Shown here one piece after another: positions 1 through 9,569 of a stretch of 64,000 bases of DNA; positions within the stretch are counted from its first letter, which is position 1; every line of letters starts with the position of its first letter. A program made the position numbers and the translations under genes. Source of the stretch: Acinetobacter sp. YWS30-1 (lineage in GTDB: Bacteria; Pseudomonadota; Gammaproteobacteria; Pseudomonadales; Moraxellaceae); NCBI RefSeq assembly GCF_033558715.1, contig NZ_CP114607.1, positions 62,001 through 126,000 of the forward strand, written 5' to 3'. The notes beneath the pieces were generated by a model, which was not told the DNA's origin, ran no database searches, and was given only the letters and a program-made list of their open reading frames with translations.

Positions 1-875
1 TCTAGCTCTTTCATCACCACACTATGCACATTAATTGTGGCAGGATGGCTCCAAATAGAAACGATAACGACTACACCAGTTGGTTTCATTGCTGCAACGA
101 GTGTATCCATGACTTTATTGACACTACTACATTCAAAAGCAACATCTACACCGCGGTCTTGAGTAATTTTCATTACTTCATTTACCACATCAACCTGAGA
201 TGGATCCAATACATAATCGGCAACACCAGCCTCTATCGCTTTTTCTTTACGTTTTGCACTCAGTTCAGTGATGATAACCGTAAGACCTTTAGCCTTTAAA
301 ATAGCAGATAAAAGTAAGCCTATTGGGCCTGCTCCACCAACCAGTGCGATATCGCCAGCTTTTGCGCCACTTCTGACATAGGCATGATGACCGACAGATA
401 AAGGTTCTATCAATGCTGCTTGGTCTAAAGGAATATCATTTGAAATAGGATGTACCCAACGCCGCTGAACTGCAATTTTTTCAGAAAGACCACCACCGCG
501 TCCGCCTAAACCAATAAAGTTCATATTTTTTGATAAATGATACTTATCATTGGGGCCAGTCGGGACATCATCCGCAATAATATAGGGTTCAACTACGACA
601 TGTTGTCCAATTTGGATATCGTCTACACCTTCACCAACTGCATAAACTACGCCTGAAAATTCATGTCCCATTGTTACAGGTGCAGATTCTCCCGAAATTG
701 GATGTGGATGACCACAAGGTGGAATAAAAATAGGGCCTTCCATGAATTCATGTAAATCTGTACCGCAAATACCGCACCATGCAACTTGAATTCCAACTGT
801 GCCTGGAAGTACTTTCGGTTCAGGGATATCTTCAATTCGAATATCCCCTCGGTCATAAAAACGAGCTGCTTTCAT
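1..875 (-). CDS. bdhA: (R,R)-butanediol dehydrogenase, zinc-dependent, 3' end outside window
   Basis: The reverse frame reads from ATG at 873-875 to the left edge without a stop, so the gene is partial. It starts MKAARFYDRGDIRIEDIPEP and has the medium-chain dehydrogenase zinc signature (GICGTDLHEF, then GHEFSGVV) and the Rossmann glycine motif VGGAGPIGLL. Family knowledge: these enzymes interconvert 2,3-butanediol and acetoin with NAD(H) in the cytoplasm. It is the last visible gene of the leftward acetoin operon, 21 bp after the acetoin reductase gene, and would feed butanediol into the acetoin dehydrogenase complex. The reading is clear; stereospecificity is inferred from the family and the neighbours. 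Confidence 0.88.
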   Translation of the reverse strand, partial: MKAARFYDRGDIRIEDIPEPKVLPGTVGIQVAWCGICGTDLHEFMEGPIFIPPCGHPHPISGESAPVTMGHEFSGVVYAVGEGVDDIQIGQHVVVEPYIIADDVPTGPNDKYHLSKNMNFIGLGGRGGGLSEKIAVQRRWVHPISNDIPLDQAALIEPLSVGHHAYVRSGAKAGDIALVGGAGPIGLLLSAILKAKGLTVIITELSAKRKEKAIEAGVADYVLDPSQVDVVNEVMKITQDRGVDVAFECSSVNKVMDTLVAAMKPTGVVVIVSIWSHPATINVHSVVMKEL

Positions 876-896
876 TGTGTATTCCTTATGTTGATA

Positions 897-1682
897 TTAA
901 CGGTAAACCATTCCACCATCTGTCAAAATAGACTGACCTGTAATATAGTTTGCATCCTCGCTGGCTAAAAATGCAACTAATGCAGCCACGTCATCTGGTG
1001 TTTCAGCACGTCCTAAAGCAATACCATCTACATATTTTTTATACGTTTGACCAATTGGTGCACCTGTAATTTCAGAGAACCGCTGATCTATTTCGACCCA
1101 CATGTCTGTACCAACAACACCCGGACAATAACTATTTACAGTAATTTCAACACTAGCATATTCTTTAGCCGCAGCTTGCGTCAATGCACGAACTGCAAAT
1201 TTCGTTGCCGAATAAACACCGAGTAAAGCAAAGCCTTCATGACCTGCTATTGAGCATGCATTAATAATTTTTCCAGCCTGTTGGCGTTGTTTAAATTTAT
1301 TTGCTGCGGCTTGAATCCCCCAAAGTACACCACCGACATTGATGTTCATAATTTGGTTAAATTCACTCGGCGTTACTTCTGCCAAAGCTTTGACTTGTGC
1401 AATACCTGCATTATTAATCATGATATCAAAGCCATTAAGTATCGATTCTGCATGATTAATAGCGTCACTGATTTGTATTGGATCTGAAATATCCGCAATA
1501 AATGTGGTGGCTTTTACGCCAAAGGCTTCAACCTCTTGTTGAACAGTATTTAACTTTTCTTGATGAAGATCGACCAAGGCAATATGTACACCTTCTTGTG
1601 CTAAACGTAAGGCAATACCACGTCCAATGCCTTGTGCCGCACCCGTAATTAAAGCAACTTTGTTGTTTAAACCTCTAGGCAT
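897..1682 (-). CDS. budC: Short-chain acetoin/diacetyl reductase
   Basis: A 261-aa classical short-chain dehydrogenase. The cofactor loop TGAAQGIGRG lies at residues 13-22, NNAG at 90-93, and the catalytic residues are Ser144, Tyr157 and Lys161 in YSATK. The sequence is of the (S)-acetoin-forming diacetyl reductase type, which interconverts diacetyl, acetoin and butanediol using NAD(H). It lies 11 bp downstream of lpd and just upstream of bdhA on the same strand, so it belongs to the acetoin operon. Family assignment is secure. The exact substrate and stereochemistry rest on context. Confidence 0.85.
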   Translation of the reverse strand: MPRGLNNKVALITGAAQGIGRGIALRLAQEGVHIALVDLHQEKLNTVQQEVEAFGVKATTFIADISDPIQISDAINHAESILNGFDIMINNAGIAQVKALAEVTPSEFNQIMNINVGGVLWGIQAAANKFKQRQQAGKIINACSIAGHEGFALLGVYSATKFAVRALTQAAAKEYASVEITVNSYCPGVVGTDMWVEIDQRFSEITGAPIGQTYKKYVDGIALGRAETPDDVAALVAFLASEDANYITGQSILTDGGMVYR

Positions 1683-1693
1683 GTTGCGACTCC

Positions 1694-3094
1694 TTAAATA
1701 TGGATTGCACGTTGCATCGCCGACAAGACCGACTCATGCATCGCCTCAGACAAAGTAGGATGAGGGAAAATGACCTGTGCTAAGCTTTCATCCGTCGCTT
1801 CTAGGTATTTTGCGATGGCAAAACCCTGAATATGTTCGGTAACTTCATGTCCAACCATGTGAGCACCTAACAATTCACCCGTTTCCTGACTAAAAATAGT
1901 TTTAATGAATCCTGCGCTATCACCCAAAGCCAATGCCTTACCATTGGCTTGCAAAGGAAACTTACCCACATTGATATTCAAGCCCGCAGCTTTCGCTTTC
2001 TGTTCTGTCAAACCAATACTGGCCACTTGCGGATGGGTAAAAATACAGCCCGGAATTTGTGTACGATCTAAAGCATGTACATGATCTAAACCTGCAATTT
2101 TCTCCACACAAAGAATAGCCTCGTGACTGGCCTTGTGTGCCAAACACGGTGCGCCTGCAACATCGCCAATTGCATATACGCCCACAATATTAGTTTTGCA
2201 CCATGAGTCGACTTTAATAAAACCATTCTCTAATTCGACACCTAAAGCTTCTAGGCCAAGATTTTCAGCATTTGGTTTCACGCCAATAGCTGAAAGCACC
2301 TTTTCAACAGTAATGATTTGTACACCTGTGGCAGTTTCAATATGACAATGTACTTGAGCCTGATCAGTTTCTATTTTTTTTACAGTCGCTTCGGTTAAAA
2401 CCTGCATACCCTGCTGTTCAAATTGCTTTTGTACATACTTCGCAACTTCAATGTCTTCGCTAGGAAGAATCTGCTTTGCAATATCAACCAAGGTGACTTG
2501 GCAGCCTAAGTCTTGGTATAGGCTTGCAAACTCACTGCCTATAGCACCCGAACCAATGACCAGTAAAGATTTTGGTAATTGTTCTGGAACTAAAGCCTCT
2601 TTATAACTCCAGACCTGATGGCCATCTACAGGAATATGAGGCAAATTGGCCGCACGTGCGCCTGTTGCGACAATAATATGCGGTGCAGAAATCTGCTGTT
2701 TTTGACCATTCGCATCTGTAAGCTCTAATTGCTCTTTGGCAATAAACTGGGCTGCTGCGTTAAAAACAGTGATTTGATTTTTTTTCAATAGTTGACCGAT
2801 ACCTTGCACCAGTTGCTCAGAAACCTGTCTGCTATGATGGACCAGTTTTTGAATATCAAAATCAATCGCGTTAAGCGTAAAGCCAAACTGCCCTGCATGT
2901 TTGAACTGCTGCGCAAGCACAGCCCCGCTCAATAATGCCTTGGTTGGAATGCATCCCCAATTAAGACATACTCCGCCTAAGTGTTGTTTTTCAACGATTG
3001 CCGTTTTTAATCCCAGTTGCGCTGCGCGAATCGCAGCGACATATCCTCCAGGACCAGCACCAATAACCACAAGATCAAATTGTGTATCTGACAT
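1694..3094 (-). CDS. lpd: Dihydrolipoyl dehydrogenase (E3) of the acetoin dehydrogenase complex
   Basis: A 466-aa flavoprotein disulfide reductase. The FAD motif GAGPGG is near residue 12, the redox disulfide is Cys43/Cys48 in CLNWGCIPTK, a second dinucleotide fold (GSGAIGSEF) lies mid-protein, and the C-terminal HPTLSE supplies the catalytic His/Glu pair near 445 and 450. It reoxidises the dihydrolipoyl arm of AcoC and passes electrons to NAD+. It sits 11 bp after acoC in the operon, so it is probably the dedicated E3 rather than the housekeeping copy of the pyruvate and oxoglutarate complexes. Confidence 0.93.
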   Translation of the reverse strand: MSDTQFDLVVIGAGPGGYVAAIRAAQLGLKTAIVEKQHLGGVCLNWGCIPTKALLSGAVLAQQFKHAGQFGFTLNAIDFDIQKLVHHSRQVSEQLVQGIGQLLKKNQITVFNAAAQFIAKEQLELTDANGQKQQISAPHIIVATGARAANLPHIPVDGHQVWSYKEALVPEQLPKSLLVIGSGAIGSEFASLYQDLGCQVTLVDIAKQILPSEDIEVAKYVQKQFEQQGMQVLTEATVKKIETDQAQVHCHIETATGVQIITVEKVLSAIGVKPNAENLGLEALGVELENGFIKVDSWCKTNIVGVYAIGDVAGAPCLAHKASHEAILCVEKIAGLDHVHALDRTQIPGCIFTHPQVASIGLTEQKAKAAGLNINVGKFPLQANGKALALGDSAGFIKTIFSQETGELLGAHMVGHEVTEHIQGFAIAKYLEATDESLAQVIFPHPTLSEAMHESVLSAMQRAIHI

Positions 3095-3105
3095 GACTAT
3101 TCCTC

Positions 3106-4641
3106 CTACACCAAAATTAATGCAGGATTTTCGACAAACTGCTTAAATGCCGATAAGAATTGAGCACCCAACGCACCATCAATGACACGATGATCACAAG
3201 ACAATGTTGCGGTCACCATTTCACGAACAACAATCTCATCATTTTCAACTACAGCACGTTTCTCTGCTGCACCTAAGGCTAGAATTGCACCTTGAGGCGG
3301 GTTAATAATGGCATCAAACTGTTGAATACCAAGCATGCCCAAATTGGAAATACTGAAACTGCCCCCTTGAAACTCATCAGGTGCCAATTTTCCAGTTTTG
3401 GCACGTGTCGCCAGATCACGCATATCATTGGAAATTTGCGCCAAAGATTTACGGTTCGCTGCTTTAATAATTGGCGTGATCAGTCCATTTTCGATGGCTA
3501 CAGCAACCGAAATATCAGCCTGTTCAAACTGTAAAATCTGCTGATTCTCTTCATCAAACTGAACATTAACTTGTGGAACTTTAATCAGTGCAGCAGCAGC
3601 AGCTTTAATCAGCATATCGTTAATGGACAGTTTGACTTGCGGTACAGTACTGTTAATTTGCTGACGCAAAGCCTGAACCGACTCAACATTTAAGTCTATC
3701 GTTAAGCGAAAATGTGGTGCATTGCGTTTTGCCGCTTGTAGCCGTGCAGCGATTGCTTTACGCATACCATTCATAGCTACGGTGGTGAATTTTGCTGACT
3801 CTGTTGGATGCGCATACTCAGTATGTTGAGCTTGTACAGGATTTTCCCGTTGATATACAGCTTCAACATCTTCCTTACAGACTCGTCCACGTGAACCCGA
3901 TGCACGACAATCATGCAAATTAATGCCCCATTGTTTTGCCAAACGGCGAGCAACAGGTGTTGCTAGAACATCACTATCATCTGCTTTAGATTTCGCGGCT
4001 TTCGTACTAGCTTGATGACGTACATCTGGCCAAGAACCACCAGCAGCTTGAACTGCGGCCTGAATATCTTGAACACTGATACGGCCTTCACGTCCAGAAC
4101 CCGTAATCTGAGCCAAGTTTACATTATGCTTTTCAGCCAATTTCAAGGCATGTGGCGTTGCAAAAATATCATCACTTTGTTGGTAGCCTTGTAACTCATC
4201 AGGAATAGAATATCCGCCCTGAGTCACCGCTTTTGATCCATTACCAACACTGTTCTGTTTAGGAGCAGCTTGTACTTTGGTTTCAACTTGAGCCACATCG
4301 ACTTTTTCAGGAACCGCTGCTACCGCTTTATTTCCAGTTACAGCAGGTGTTCCACCTAAAGACTGTGCAAATGCTTCAACTTCTGCATCGGAAACTTGGG
4401 CGTCTGCACAAATTGCAATGATTCCACCTACGACCAGTGTGTCACCATCGTTAGCAATAATTTTTCGTAGCAGGCCATCAAAAGGTGCCTCCAATACATT
4501 GACGATTTTTGTGGTTTCAATTTCACAAATTTCCTGTCCTTTACTAAATTGGGTACCTTCCTGAATCAGCCATTGGGCAATCGTACCCTCTTCCATGGAC
4601 AAACCCCATTTTGGGATTTCTAAAGTTTTAATTTCGCTCAT
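3106..4641 (-). CDS. acoC: Acetoin dehydrogenase E2, dihydrolipoamide acetyltransferase
   Basis: A 511-aa E2 protein. An N-terminal lipoyl domain carries the lipoylated Lys45 (IETTKI). It is followed by two peripheral-subunit-binding domains, about residues 159-195 (FATPHALKLAE) and 225-261 (LATPVARRLAK), and a C-terminal acyltransferase domain with the His/Asp signature HRVIDG (His484, Asp488). It takes the acetyl group from acetoin cleavage by AcoAB and transfers it to CoA. The gene is separated from acoB by 1 bp and from lpd by 11 bp. Having two subunit-binding domains is unusual for an AcoC-like E2. Confidence 0.93.
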   Translation of the reverse strand: MSEIKTLEIPKWGLSMEEGTIAQWLIQEGTQFSKGQEICEIETTKIVNVLEAPFDGLLRKIIANDGDTLVVGGIIAICADAQVSDAEVEAFAQSLGGTPAVTGNKAVAAVPEKVDVAQVETKVQAAPKQNSVGNGSKAVTQGGYSIPDELQGYQQSDDIFATPHALKLAEKHNVNLAQITGSGREGRISVQDIQAAVQAAGGSWPDVRHQASTKAAKSKADDSDVLATPVARRLAKQWGINLHDCRASGSRGRVCKEDVEAVYQRENPVQAQHTEYAHPTESAKFTTVAMNGMRKAIAARLQAAKRNAPHFRLTIDLNVESVQALRQQINSTVPQVKLSINDMLIKAAAAALIKVPQVNVQFDEENQQILQFEQADISVAVAIENGLITPIIKAANRKSLAQISNDMRDLATRAKTGKLAPDEFQGGSFSISNLGMLGIQQFDAIINPPQGAILALGAAEKRAVVENDEIVVREMVTATLSCDHRVIDGALGAQFLSAFKQFVENPALILV

Positions 4642-4642
4642 C

Positions 4643-5662
4643 CTAAGCCTCCAACGTCTTGCGTACAGCCTGTTCGATGCGTTCTACACTAGGTAGCCAT
4701 TCTTTTTCTAGTACTGGTGAAAATGGTACGGGTGAGTGTGGTGGAGTGACTAATTCGATTGGTGCTTTAAGATAATGAAAGCCTTTCTGGGCAATAAGCG
4801 CAGCCACATCATGTCCGAAACCACAACGTGCTGCTGATTCATCTACAATCACCACACGACCTGTTGAAGCTACTGACTCTAAAATGCCATCTTCGTCTAA
4901 TGGTGAAATGGTTCTAGGGTCAACCACTTCAACCGAAATGCCTTCTTTTGCGAGCTTATCAGCGACTTCATTGGCACGATGCACCATCAAACTTAAGGCA
5001 ATAATGGTGATATCTGTGCCTTCACGGGTGTAATTTGCGACACCAAAAGGAATAGTGTAGGACTCATCTGGCACTTCGCCCTTAATGTCGTACAACAACT
5101 TGTGTTCACAAAAGACTACTGGGTCGTCATCTCGAATGGCTTGAATCAACAACCCTTTTACATCATAGGCACTTGAAGGCACCACCACTTTTAAACCAGG
5201 CACTGAGGCAAACACGTTATATGGCGACTGAGAATGCTGCGCTGCTGCGGAAAAACCTGCACCAATCATGCCACGTACAACGAGTGGCGCTTTGGCTTTG
5301 CCGCCAAACATGTAGCGAAATTTAGCTGCTTGGTTATACAGCATGTCATAACACACGCCGTAAAAATCCATAAACATTAAATCTGCCACAGGTCTTAAAC
5401 CCGTTGCAGCAGCACCTGCCGCCATACCAATAATCGCTGATTCTGTAATTGGAGTATCAATGACTCGTTCAGAACCAAATTCAGTCCATAAGCCTTTGGT
5501 TACACCAAGTACACCGCCAAAACCTTCCAGCTTATTATCATCGGTATTTTTACCACCATGTCCACCACGAACATCTTCACCGACCACAATGACACTTGGG
5601 TCTCGGCGCATTTCTAATTCAATTGCTTCTTTAATCGCGTTTCGATAACTTTTATTTGGCAT
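4643..5662 (-). CDS. acoB: Acetoin dehydrogenase E1 beta subunit
   Basis: A 339-aa transketolase-like E1 beta subunit. Conserved segments include VVGEDVRGGHGGK near residue 26, TPITESAIIGMA, and a C-terminal transketolase-C domain with VVDPRTISPLDED. With AcoA it forms the thiamine-diphosphate E1 heterotetramer that cleaves acetoin to acetaldehyde plus an acetyl unit loaded on AcoC. Only 15 bp separate it from acoA and 1 bp from acoC, typical of one transcription unit. The length is normal for the family. Confidence 0.94.
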   Translation of the reverse strand: MPNKSYRNAIKEAIELEMRRDPSVIVVGEDVRGGHGGKNTDDNKLEGFGGVLGVTKGLWTEFGSERVIDTPITESAIIGMAAGAAATGLRPVADLMFMDFYGVCYDMLYNQAAKFRYMFGGKAKAPLVVRGMIGAGFSAAAQHSQSPYNVFASVPGLKVVVPSSAYDVKGLLIQAIRDDDPVVFCEHKLLYDIKGEVPDESYTIPFGVANYTREGTDITIIALSLMVHRANEVADKLAKEGISVEVVDPRTISPLDEDGILESVASTGRVVIVDESAARCGFGHDVAALIAQKGFHYLKAPIELVTPPHSPVPFSPVLEKEWLPSVERIEQAVRKTLEA

Positions 5663-5677
5663 TTTTCTACTATTCCT

Positions 5678-6640
5678 TTAGTAAGAGACGTATACATCGG
5701 TAAGTAACTGAGAAACTTCTGGGTACTTAGCTGCACGTGCCTTTGCAACGGCATCGTCTACATTGGCTTTAGACTGAGCGTCAATCGCATCGAGCTTGGC
5801 TTCGTCAATTTTGTCTTTGACTTTTTCGCGGAATATTTTCAATGGATCTTTATGTTCTTTGACATAATCCAGTTCTTCTTTAGAACGGATAAGCCCTGGA
5901 TCACCTTCAAAATGTCCATAAAATCGGTTGGTTACCGTTTCAATCACACTCGGACCTTCACCACGGCGGGCACGTTCAATGGCTTTTTGTGCAACTTCAT
6001 ACACAGCAAAAAAGTCTGTTCCATCTACTTTTTCAGCGGGTAAGCCAAAACCTGCTGCTCGGCCTGCAATATCTTTACTGCCTACGGCATAATCATGTGC
6101 AGTACCTTCACCAAAACCGTTATTTTCAAAAACAAAAATGACAGGAAGCTTTAACACAACAGCCATATTAATGGCTTCAAAAGTTAAGCCCTGATTTGAA
6201 CCGCCATCACCGGTAAAAGATAGACCAATCCCCCCATTTTTGAGTGTTTTAGCACTTAAAGCTGCCCCAATAGCCAAAGGTGGACCACCACCCACAATAC
6301 CGTTTGCACCGAGCATGCCTTTATCTAAGTCCGCAATGTGCATTGAGCCGCCTTTACCACGACACAAACCATCATCTTTGCCAAAAATTTCTAGCATCAT
6401 GGCGTGAATGTCACAGCCCTTTGCAATACAATGTCCGTGACCACGATGTGTTGAGGTAATGAAGTCCTTATCTGTTAAATTTTCACAGATCCCTACGGCA
6501 ACAGCTTCCTCACCGCTATAAAGATGGATGAAACCTGGGATATCACCTGTATTGTTTTCATCGTGAAGTCGATCCTCAAATTCACGAATGTCGCGCATTC
6601 TTTTGTATGCTGCTAGCAATTGCTCTTCCGTTAATTGCAT
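5678..6640 (-). CDS. acoA: Acetoin dehydrogenase E1 alpha subunit
   Basis: A 320-aa E1 alpha subunit. The thiamine diphosphate motif starts GDGGSNQG at residue 144 and ends at the Asn pair 173-174. It binds the cofactor and starts acetoin cleavage with AcoB. The start ATG (6638-6640) is preceded by AAGGA at a suitable distance on the reverse strand. It is the first gene of the leftward operon acoA-acoB-acoC-lpd-budC-bdhA and is divergent from lipA. I found no GG-N10-GC sigma54 promoter upstream, unlike many acoA genes. That fits the local regulator, which lacks a sigma54-activating domain. Confidence 0.94.
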   Translation of the reverse strand: MQLTEEQLLAAYKRMRDIREFEDRLHDENNTGDIPGFIHLYSGEEAVAVGICENLTDKDFITSTHRGHGHCIAKGCDIHAMMLEIFGKDDGLCRGKGGSMHIADLDKGMLGANGIVGGGPPLAIGAALSAKTLKNGGIGLSFTGDGGSNQGLTFEAINMAVVLKLPVIFVFENNGFGEGTAHDYAVGSKDIAGRAAGFGLPAEKVDGTDFFAVYEVAQKAIERARRGEGPSVIETVTNRFYGHFEGDPGLIRSKEELDYVKEHKDPLKIFREKVKDKIDEAKLDAIDAQSKANVDDAVAKARAAKYPEVSQLLTDVYVSY

Positions 6641-6851
6641 ATATTTATTCCTTATTAACTACGCTTAAAAGAAAATCCCAAATTGAATAACTGGATTTTT
6701 AAATCGTATATTTATATAAGAATATTTTTATTTAATTTCATATTAGACTAAAAAAATATAATGCATAAAAACATAAGATAAACATTAAAAACAATGGTTT
6801 ATAAAATTAAGAAATTTGTAAATTTTTTAATATTATTCAGCTATATACAAA

Positions 6852-6872
6852 AACAAACCTTTAACCAACCTT
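6852..6872 (+). promoter_or_regulatory. Tandem CCWACC operator candidate between acoA and lipA
   Basis: Two decamers, AACAAACCTT (6852-6861) and AACCAACCTT (6863-6872), repeat at exactly 11 bp, so they lie on one face of the helix. The same core and spacing recur upstream of the alcohol dehydrogenase (18337-18357, opposite orientation) and the aldehyde dehydrogenase (22326-22346). I infer a binding site for the GAF/winged-helix regulators encoded nearby. Confidence 0.5.
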
Positions 6873-6982
6873 TGTTTTATATGATAAGTTTTTTGCCCTG
6901 TTTTAATATTATTAATGCATTTAAAGCAGCTTATTTAATATCAGGCTCAATATTAATTATTTTAAACGACGGAGTGTTTGAA

Positions 6983-7957
6983 ATGGATTTAAATAACCCA
7001 GTATTAACTGGAAAGAAGCTACGTGGCGCTAAAAAAATGGCGCGTATTCCAATTAAAGTTGTTCCAACGGAAACGATACCGAAAAAGCCAGAATGGATCC
7101 GGACTAAAATTAGTCGACCTGAGGAAGTCCAAATCATTAAGGATTTATTAAGACAACAAAAACTACATACCGTTTGCGAAGAAGCAGCTTGTCCTAACTT
7201 GCCGCAATGTTTCGGTAGTGGAACAGCAACATTCATGATTATGGGAGATATCTGTACTCGACGCTGTCCATTCTGTGATGTCTCGCATGGCCGTCCTAAT
7301 GCCTTAGATATTAACGAGCCACTGCATTTGGCTGAAACAGTGAAGAATCTAAACTTAAAGTATGTTGTGATTACTTCCGTTGACCGAGATGATTTAAAAG
7401 ATGGCGGTGCACAGCATTTTGCAGATTGCATTCGAGAAATTCGTCAAACTAGTCCAGACACTTTGATTGAAGTTTTGGTTCCTGATTTTCGTGGTCGCGC
7501 AGATATTGCACTTAAAATTCTGAGCAAAAATCCACCTGATGTTTTTAATCACAATATTGAAACCGTGCCACGCCTGTATAAAGCCATGCGACCAGGCGCT
7601 GACTATCAGCATTCATTGAATTTACTTAAGAAATTTAAACACTACTGCCCTGATATCCCAACGAAATGTGGTTTGATGGTGGGTTTAGGAGAGATTGAAG
7701 CTGAGGTTATTGCGTTATTAAATGATTTGAAAGATTATCAAATTGATTATGTCACAATCGGCCAATACCTACAGCCATCCAAATCACATGCGCCAATTCA
7801 TCGTTTTGTTACATTGCAAGAGTTTAAACATTATCAAACTCATGGAGAGCACTTAGAGTTTAAGAATATTTGGAGTGCACCATTAGTGCGATCGAGTTAT
7901 TTTGCTGACCGCCAGTATTATGGTGAGGCTGTACCTGTGCCCTACGTGCGTGAATGA
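6983..7957 (+). CDS. lipA: Lipoyl synthase, acetoin-cluster copy
   Basis: A 324-aa radical SAM lipoyl synthase. The start at 6983 is chosen because GGAG lies 8 nt upstream and it gives the usual family length; an in-frame start at 6794 would add 63 hydrophobic, unconserved residues. The auxiliary cluster cysteines are Cys65, Cys70 and Cys76, the radical SAM motif is Cys91-x3-Cys95-x2-Cys98 (CTRRCPFC), and the C-terminal RSSY is present. It inserts two sulfurs into octanoyl-protein to make the lipoyl group, here presumably on AcoC. It is divergent from the aco operon and followed by the regulator. Probably a specialised second copy, as in other aco clusters. Confidence 0.93.
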   Translation: MDLNNPVLTGKKLRGAKKMARIPIKVVPTETIPKKPEWIRTKISRPEEVQIIKDLLRQQKLHTVCEEAACPNLPQCFGSGTATFMIMGDICTRRCPFCDVSHGRPNALDINEPLHLAETVKNLNLKYVVITSVDRDDLKDGGAQHFADCIREIRQTSPDTLIEVLVPDFRGRADIALKILSKNPPDVFNHNIETVPRLYKAMRPGADYQHSLNLLKKFKHYCPDIPTKCGLMVGLGEIEAEVIALLNDLKDYQIDYVTIGQYLQPSKSHAPIHRFVTLQEFKHYQTHGEHLEFKNIWSAPLVRSSYFADRQYYGEAVPVPYVRE

Positions 7958-8213
7958 CATTTTCATCATTTAAAGGATCCTATTTATCAACATAATGGTT
8001 ACTTTTATTAACACTTCAGATAAAAATAGTCATTTCCAGTCCATAACAACACTTTTAAAGTAGCTAAAAGGCTGGTAAAACCCAAAAAAGGTTATTTAAC
8101 GAATCCAAGAAAAAATGATTTGGTACACGTAAGAAAAGATTGAATGAGTATAGATCTGGAAATTGATTTCTGAAGTTTAAAGATATTACAGTCTAATCAT
8201 AAAGGAATATGAT

Positions 8214-9305
8214 ATGAACCTGTTCAATACAGCACCAGCAAAAAAGCTGCAAACAACACATTTAATTAATCAGCATATTGTTCAGGCTGCACCCGTTTTG
8301 GCTTTGCCTCAAGAAGATCAGACTTCCCTATTCCGCCGCTCTATTCAGCATAATTATGCCGATTTATTAAGAATTGCTGATGATTCCGATATGGCAATTG
8401 GTCTTACAGATCACCATGGTACTCTGTTATGGACCTGGAGTAGTTCCGCGATGCTTTCTTCTGCTGAACAGGTACATTTTATTGAAGGTGGCCATTGGTC
8501 AACGCAGGCGGTTGGGACCAATGCGATTGGTATGACATTAAATAGCCAAACATCAAGTTGTGTATATTCTCATGAAAACCAAATGGACAGCGTTCGTGAT
8601 TGGGTTTGTTATGCAGCACCTATCTGGGATCCGACTTCAGGTCAATTTCATGGCATTATCAATCTTTCCACAAAATATAAAAAACATACCCCTCTAGGCA
8701 TTCTTGCTGTGGAACGCTGTGCAGACTTAATACAGCGAGCAATAAAATTTGAACAGAAAAATTTTTTATACATTAAAGCGCTAGGTTCGCCCTGGGTTCA
8801 ATTTAATGGGCATACTTTGAACTTGACTCACCGTCAAATTGAAATACTTTGCATTTTAGCTTTGTATCCGTACGGGATTGGTTTAGAAGAGTTACACTAT
8901 GCCCTTTATGGTGAGCGTAATGTCAGCCTAAAAACCCTAAAGGCTGAGCTTTCACAACTTCGTAGCCTATTACCTCATTCAATTGAGGCTCGGATTTATA
9001 GGCTTACCTGTGAAGTCCAATGTGATTTTTTACGTGCTGAACAATCATTAAATGCAAATCTTATTTCGAGTACATTCTCGCTATATAAAGGTAGCTTTTT
9101 ATCTAAATCAGAAAGCCCTTTACTCAGTACTTGGAGACATTGTTTTGATGCCCGTTTAAGCCAGTTGATTTATCAAATAAAGGATACCGATCAATTATTA
9201 CGGATTATTGGGCAAACACATGATCGTATTGATGCGGTACAGCGTTTATTAGAATTATTACCACAGGACAGCAACTACCGTAATTATTTTTCAAATCTGA
9301 TTTAA
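8214..9305 (+). CDS. GAF/winged-helix transcriptional regulator, AcoR-like without sigma54 domain
   Basis: A 363-aa protein. The N-terminal half resembles the AcoR sensory region: a GAF-like domain, about residues 50-190, with HFIEGGHWS, VGTNAIG and WVCYAAPIWDP. Instead of an AAA+ sigma54-interaction domain and Fis helix, the C-terminal part is a winged-helix domain (LTHRQIEILCIL, then TLKAELSQLRSLL, about residues 200-280) and a helical tail. It is very like the protein encoded at 21059-22237. RBS AAGGA precedes the start. Inference: it senses acetoin or a related metabolite and controls the divergent aco operon from a sigma70 promoter. Confidence 0.8.
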   Translation: MNLFNTAPAKKLQTTHLINQHIVQAAPVLALPQEDQTSLFRRSIQHNYADLLRIADDSDMAIGLTDHHGTLLWTWSSSAMLSSAEQVHFIEGGHWSTQAVGTNAIGMTLNSQTSSCVYSHENQMDSVRDWVCYAAPIWDPTSGQFHGIINLSTKYKKHTPLGILAVERCADLIQRAIKFEQKNFLYIKALGSPWVQFNGHTLNLTHRQIEILCILALYPYGIGLEELHYALYGERNVSLKTLKAELSQLRSLLPHSIEARIYRLTCEVQCDFLRAEQSLNANLISSTFSLYKGSFLSKSESPLLSTWRHCFDARLSQLIYQIKDTDQLLRIIGQTHDRIDAVQRLLELLPQDSNYRNYFSNLI

Positions 9306-9374
9306 ATTTGATTTGTTGCTTCAACTCTAAAGTTTTATTGAATAAGGTTTTATTGTGTAGCAGATAGAAATTGT

Positions 9375-9500
9375 TCATCTAAAGATCTTTATTGTGTTTG
9401 AATTGGCCAGTTTGAAATAATGGCTCACTGAAAGCCCAGCCTGACCACCATCGACAATAACGATATTAAAATGTGATTTTAAGCATGTTGATTTAAATTT
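9375..9500 (-). pseudogene. Relic of an FAD-dependent monooxygenase N-terminus
   Basis: The reverse frame ending at TGA (9375-9377) reads IVIVDGGQAGLSVSHYF, a dinucleotide-binding beta-alpha-beta start typical of flavin monooxygenases (normally GGGQAGL). It breaks off after about 20 further residues. No rest of the gene is present, so this is a remnant. Homology is judged from the motif only. Confidence 0.45.
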
Positions 9501-9569
9501 GCATAGTAGGTTCATAAACTTGCACAAGTAAAATTGCGGATTTTATTAAGATAACTATTTAATATTAAT

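Noticed and set aside
6641..6793. Sigma54 promoter upstream of acoA
   Set aside because: No GG-N10-GC with matching flanks was found on the reverse strand.
6794..6982. N-terminal extension of lipoyl synthase
   Set aside because: 63 hydrophobic residues not seen in the family; a good ribosome site precedes the ATG at 6983, and the tandem operator lies in this stretch.
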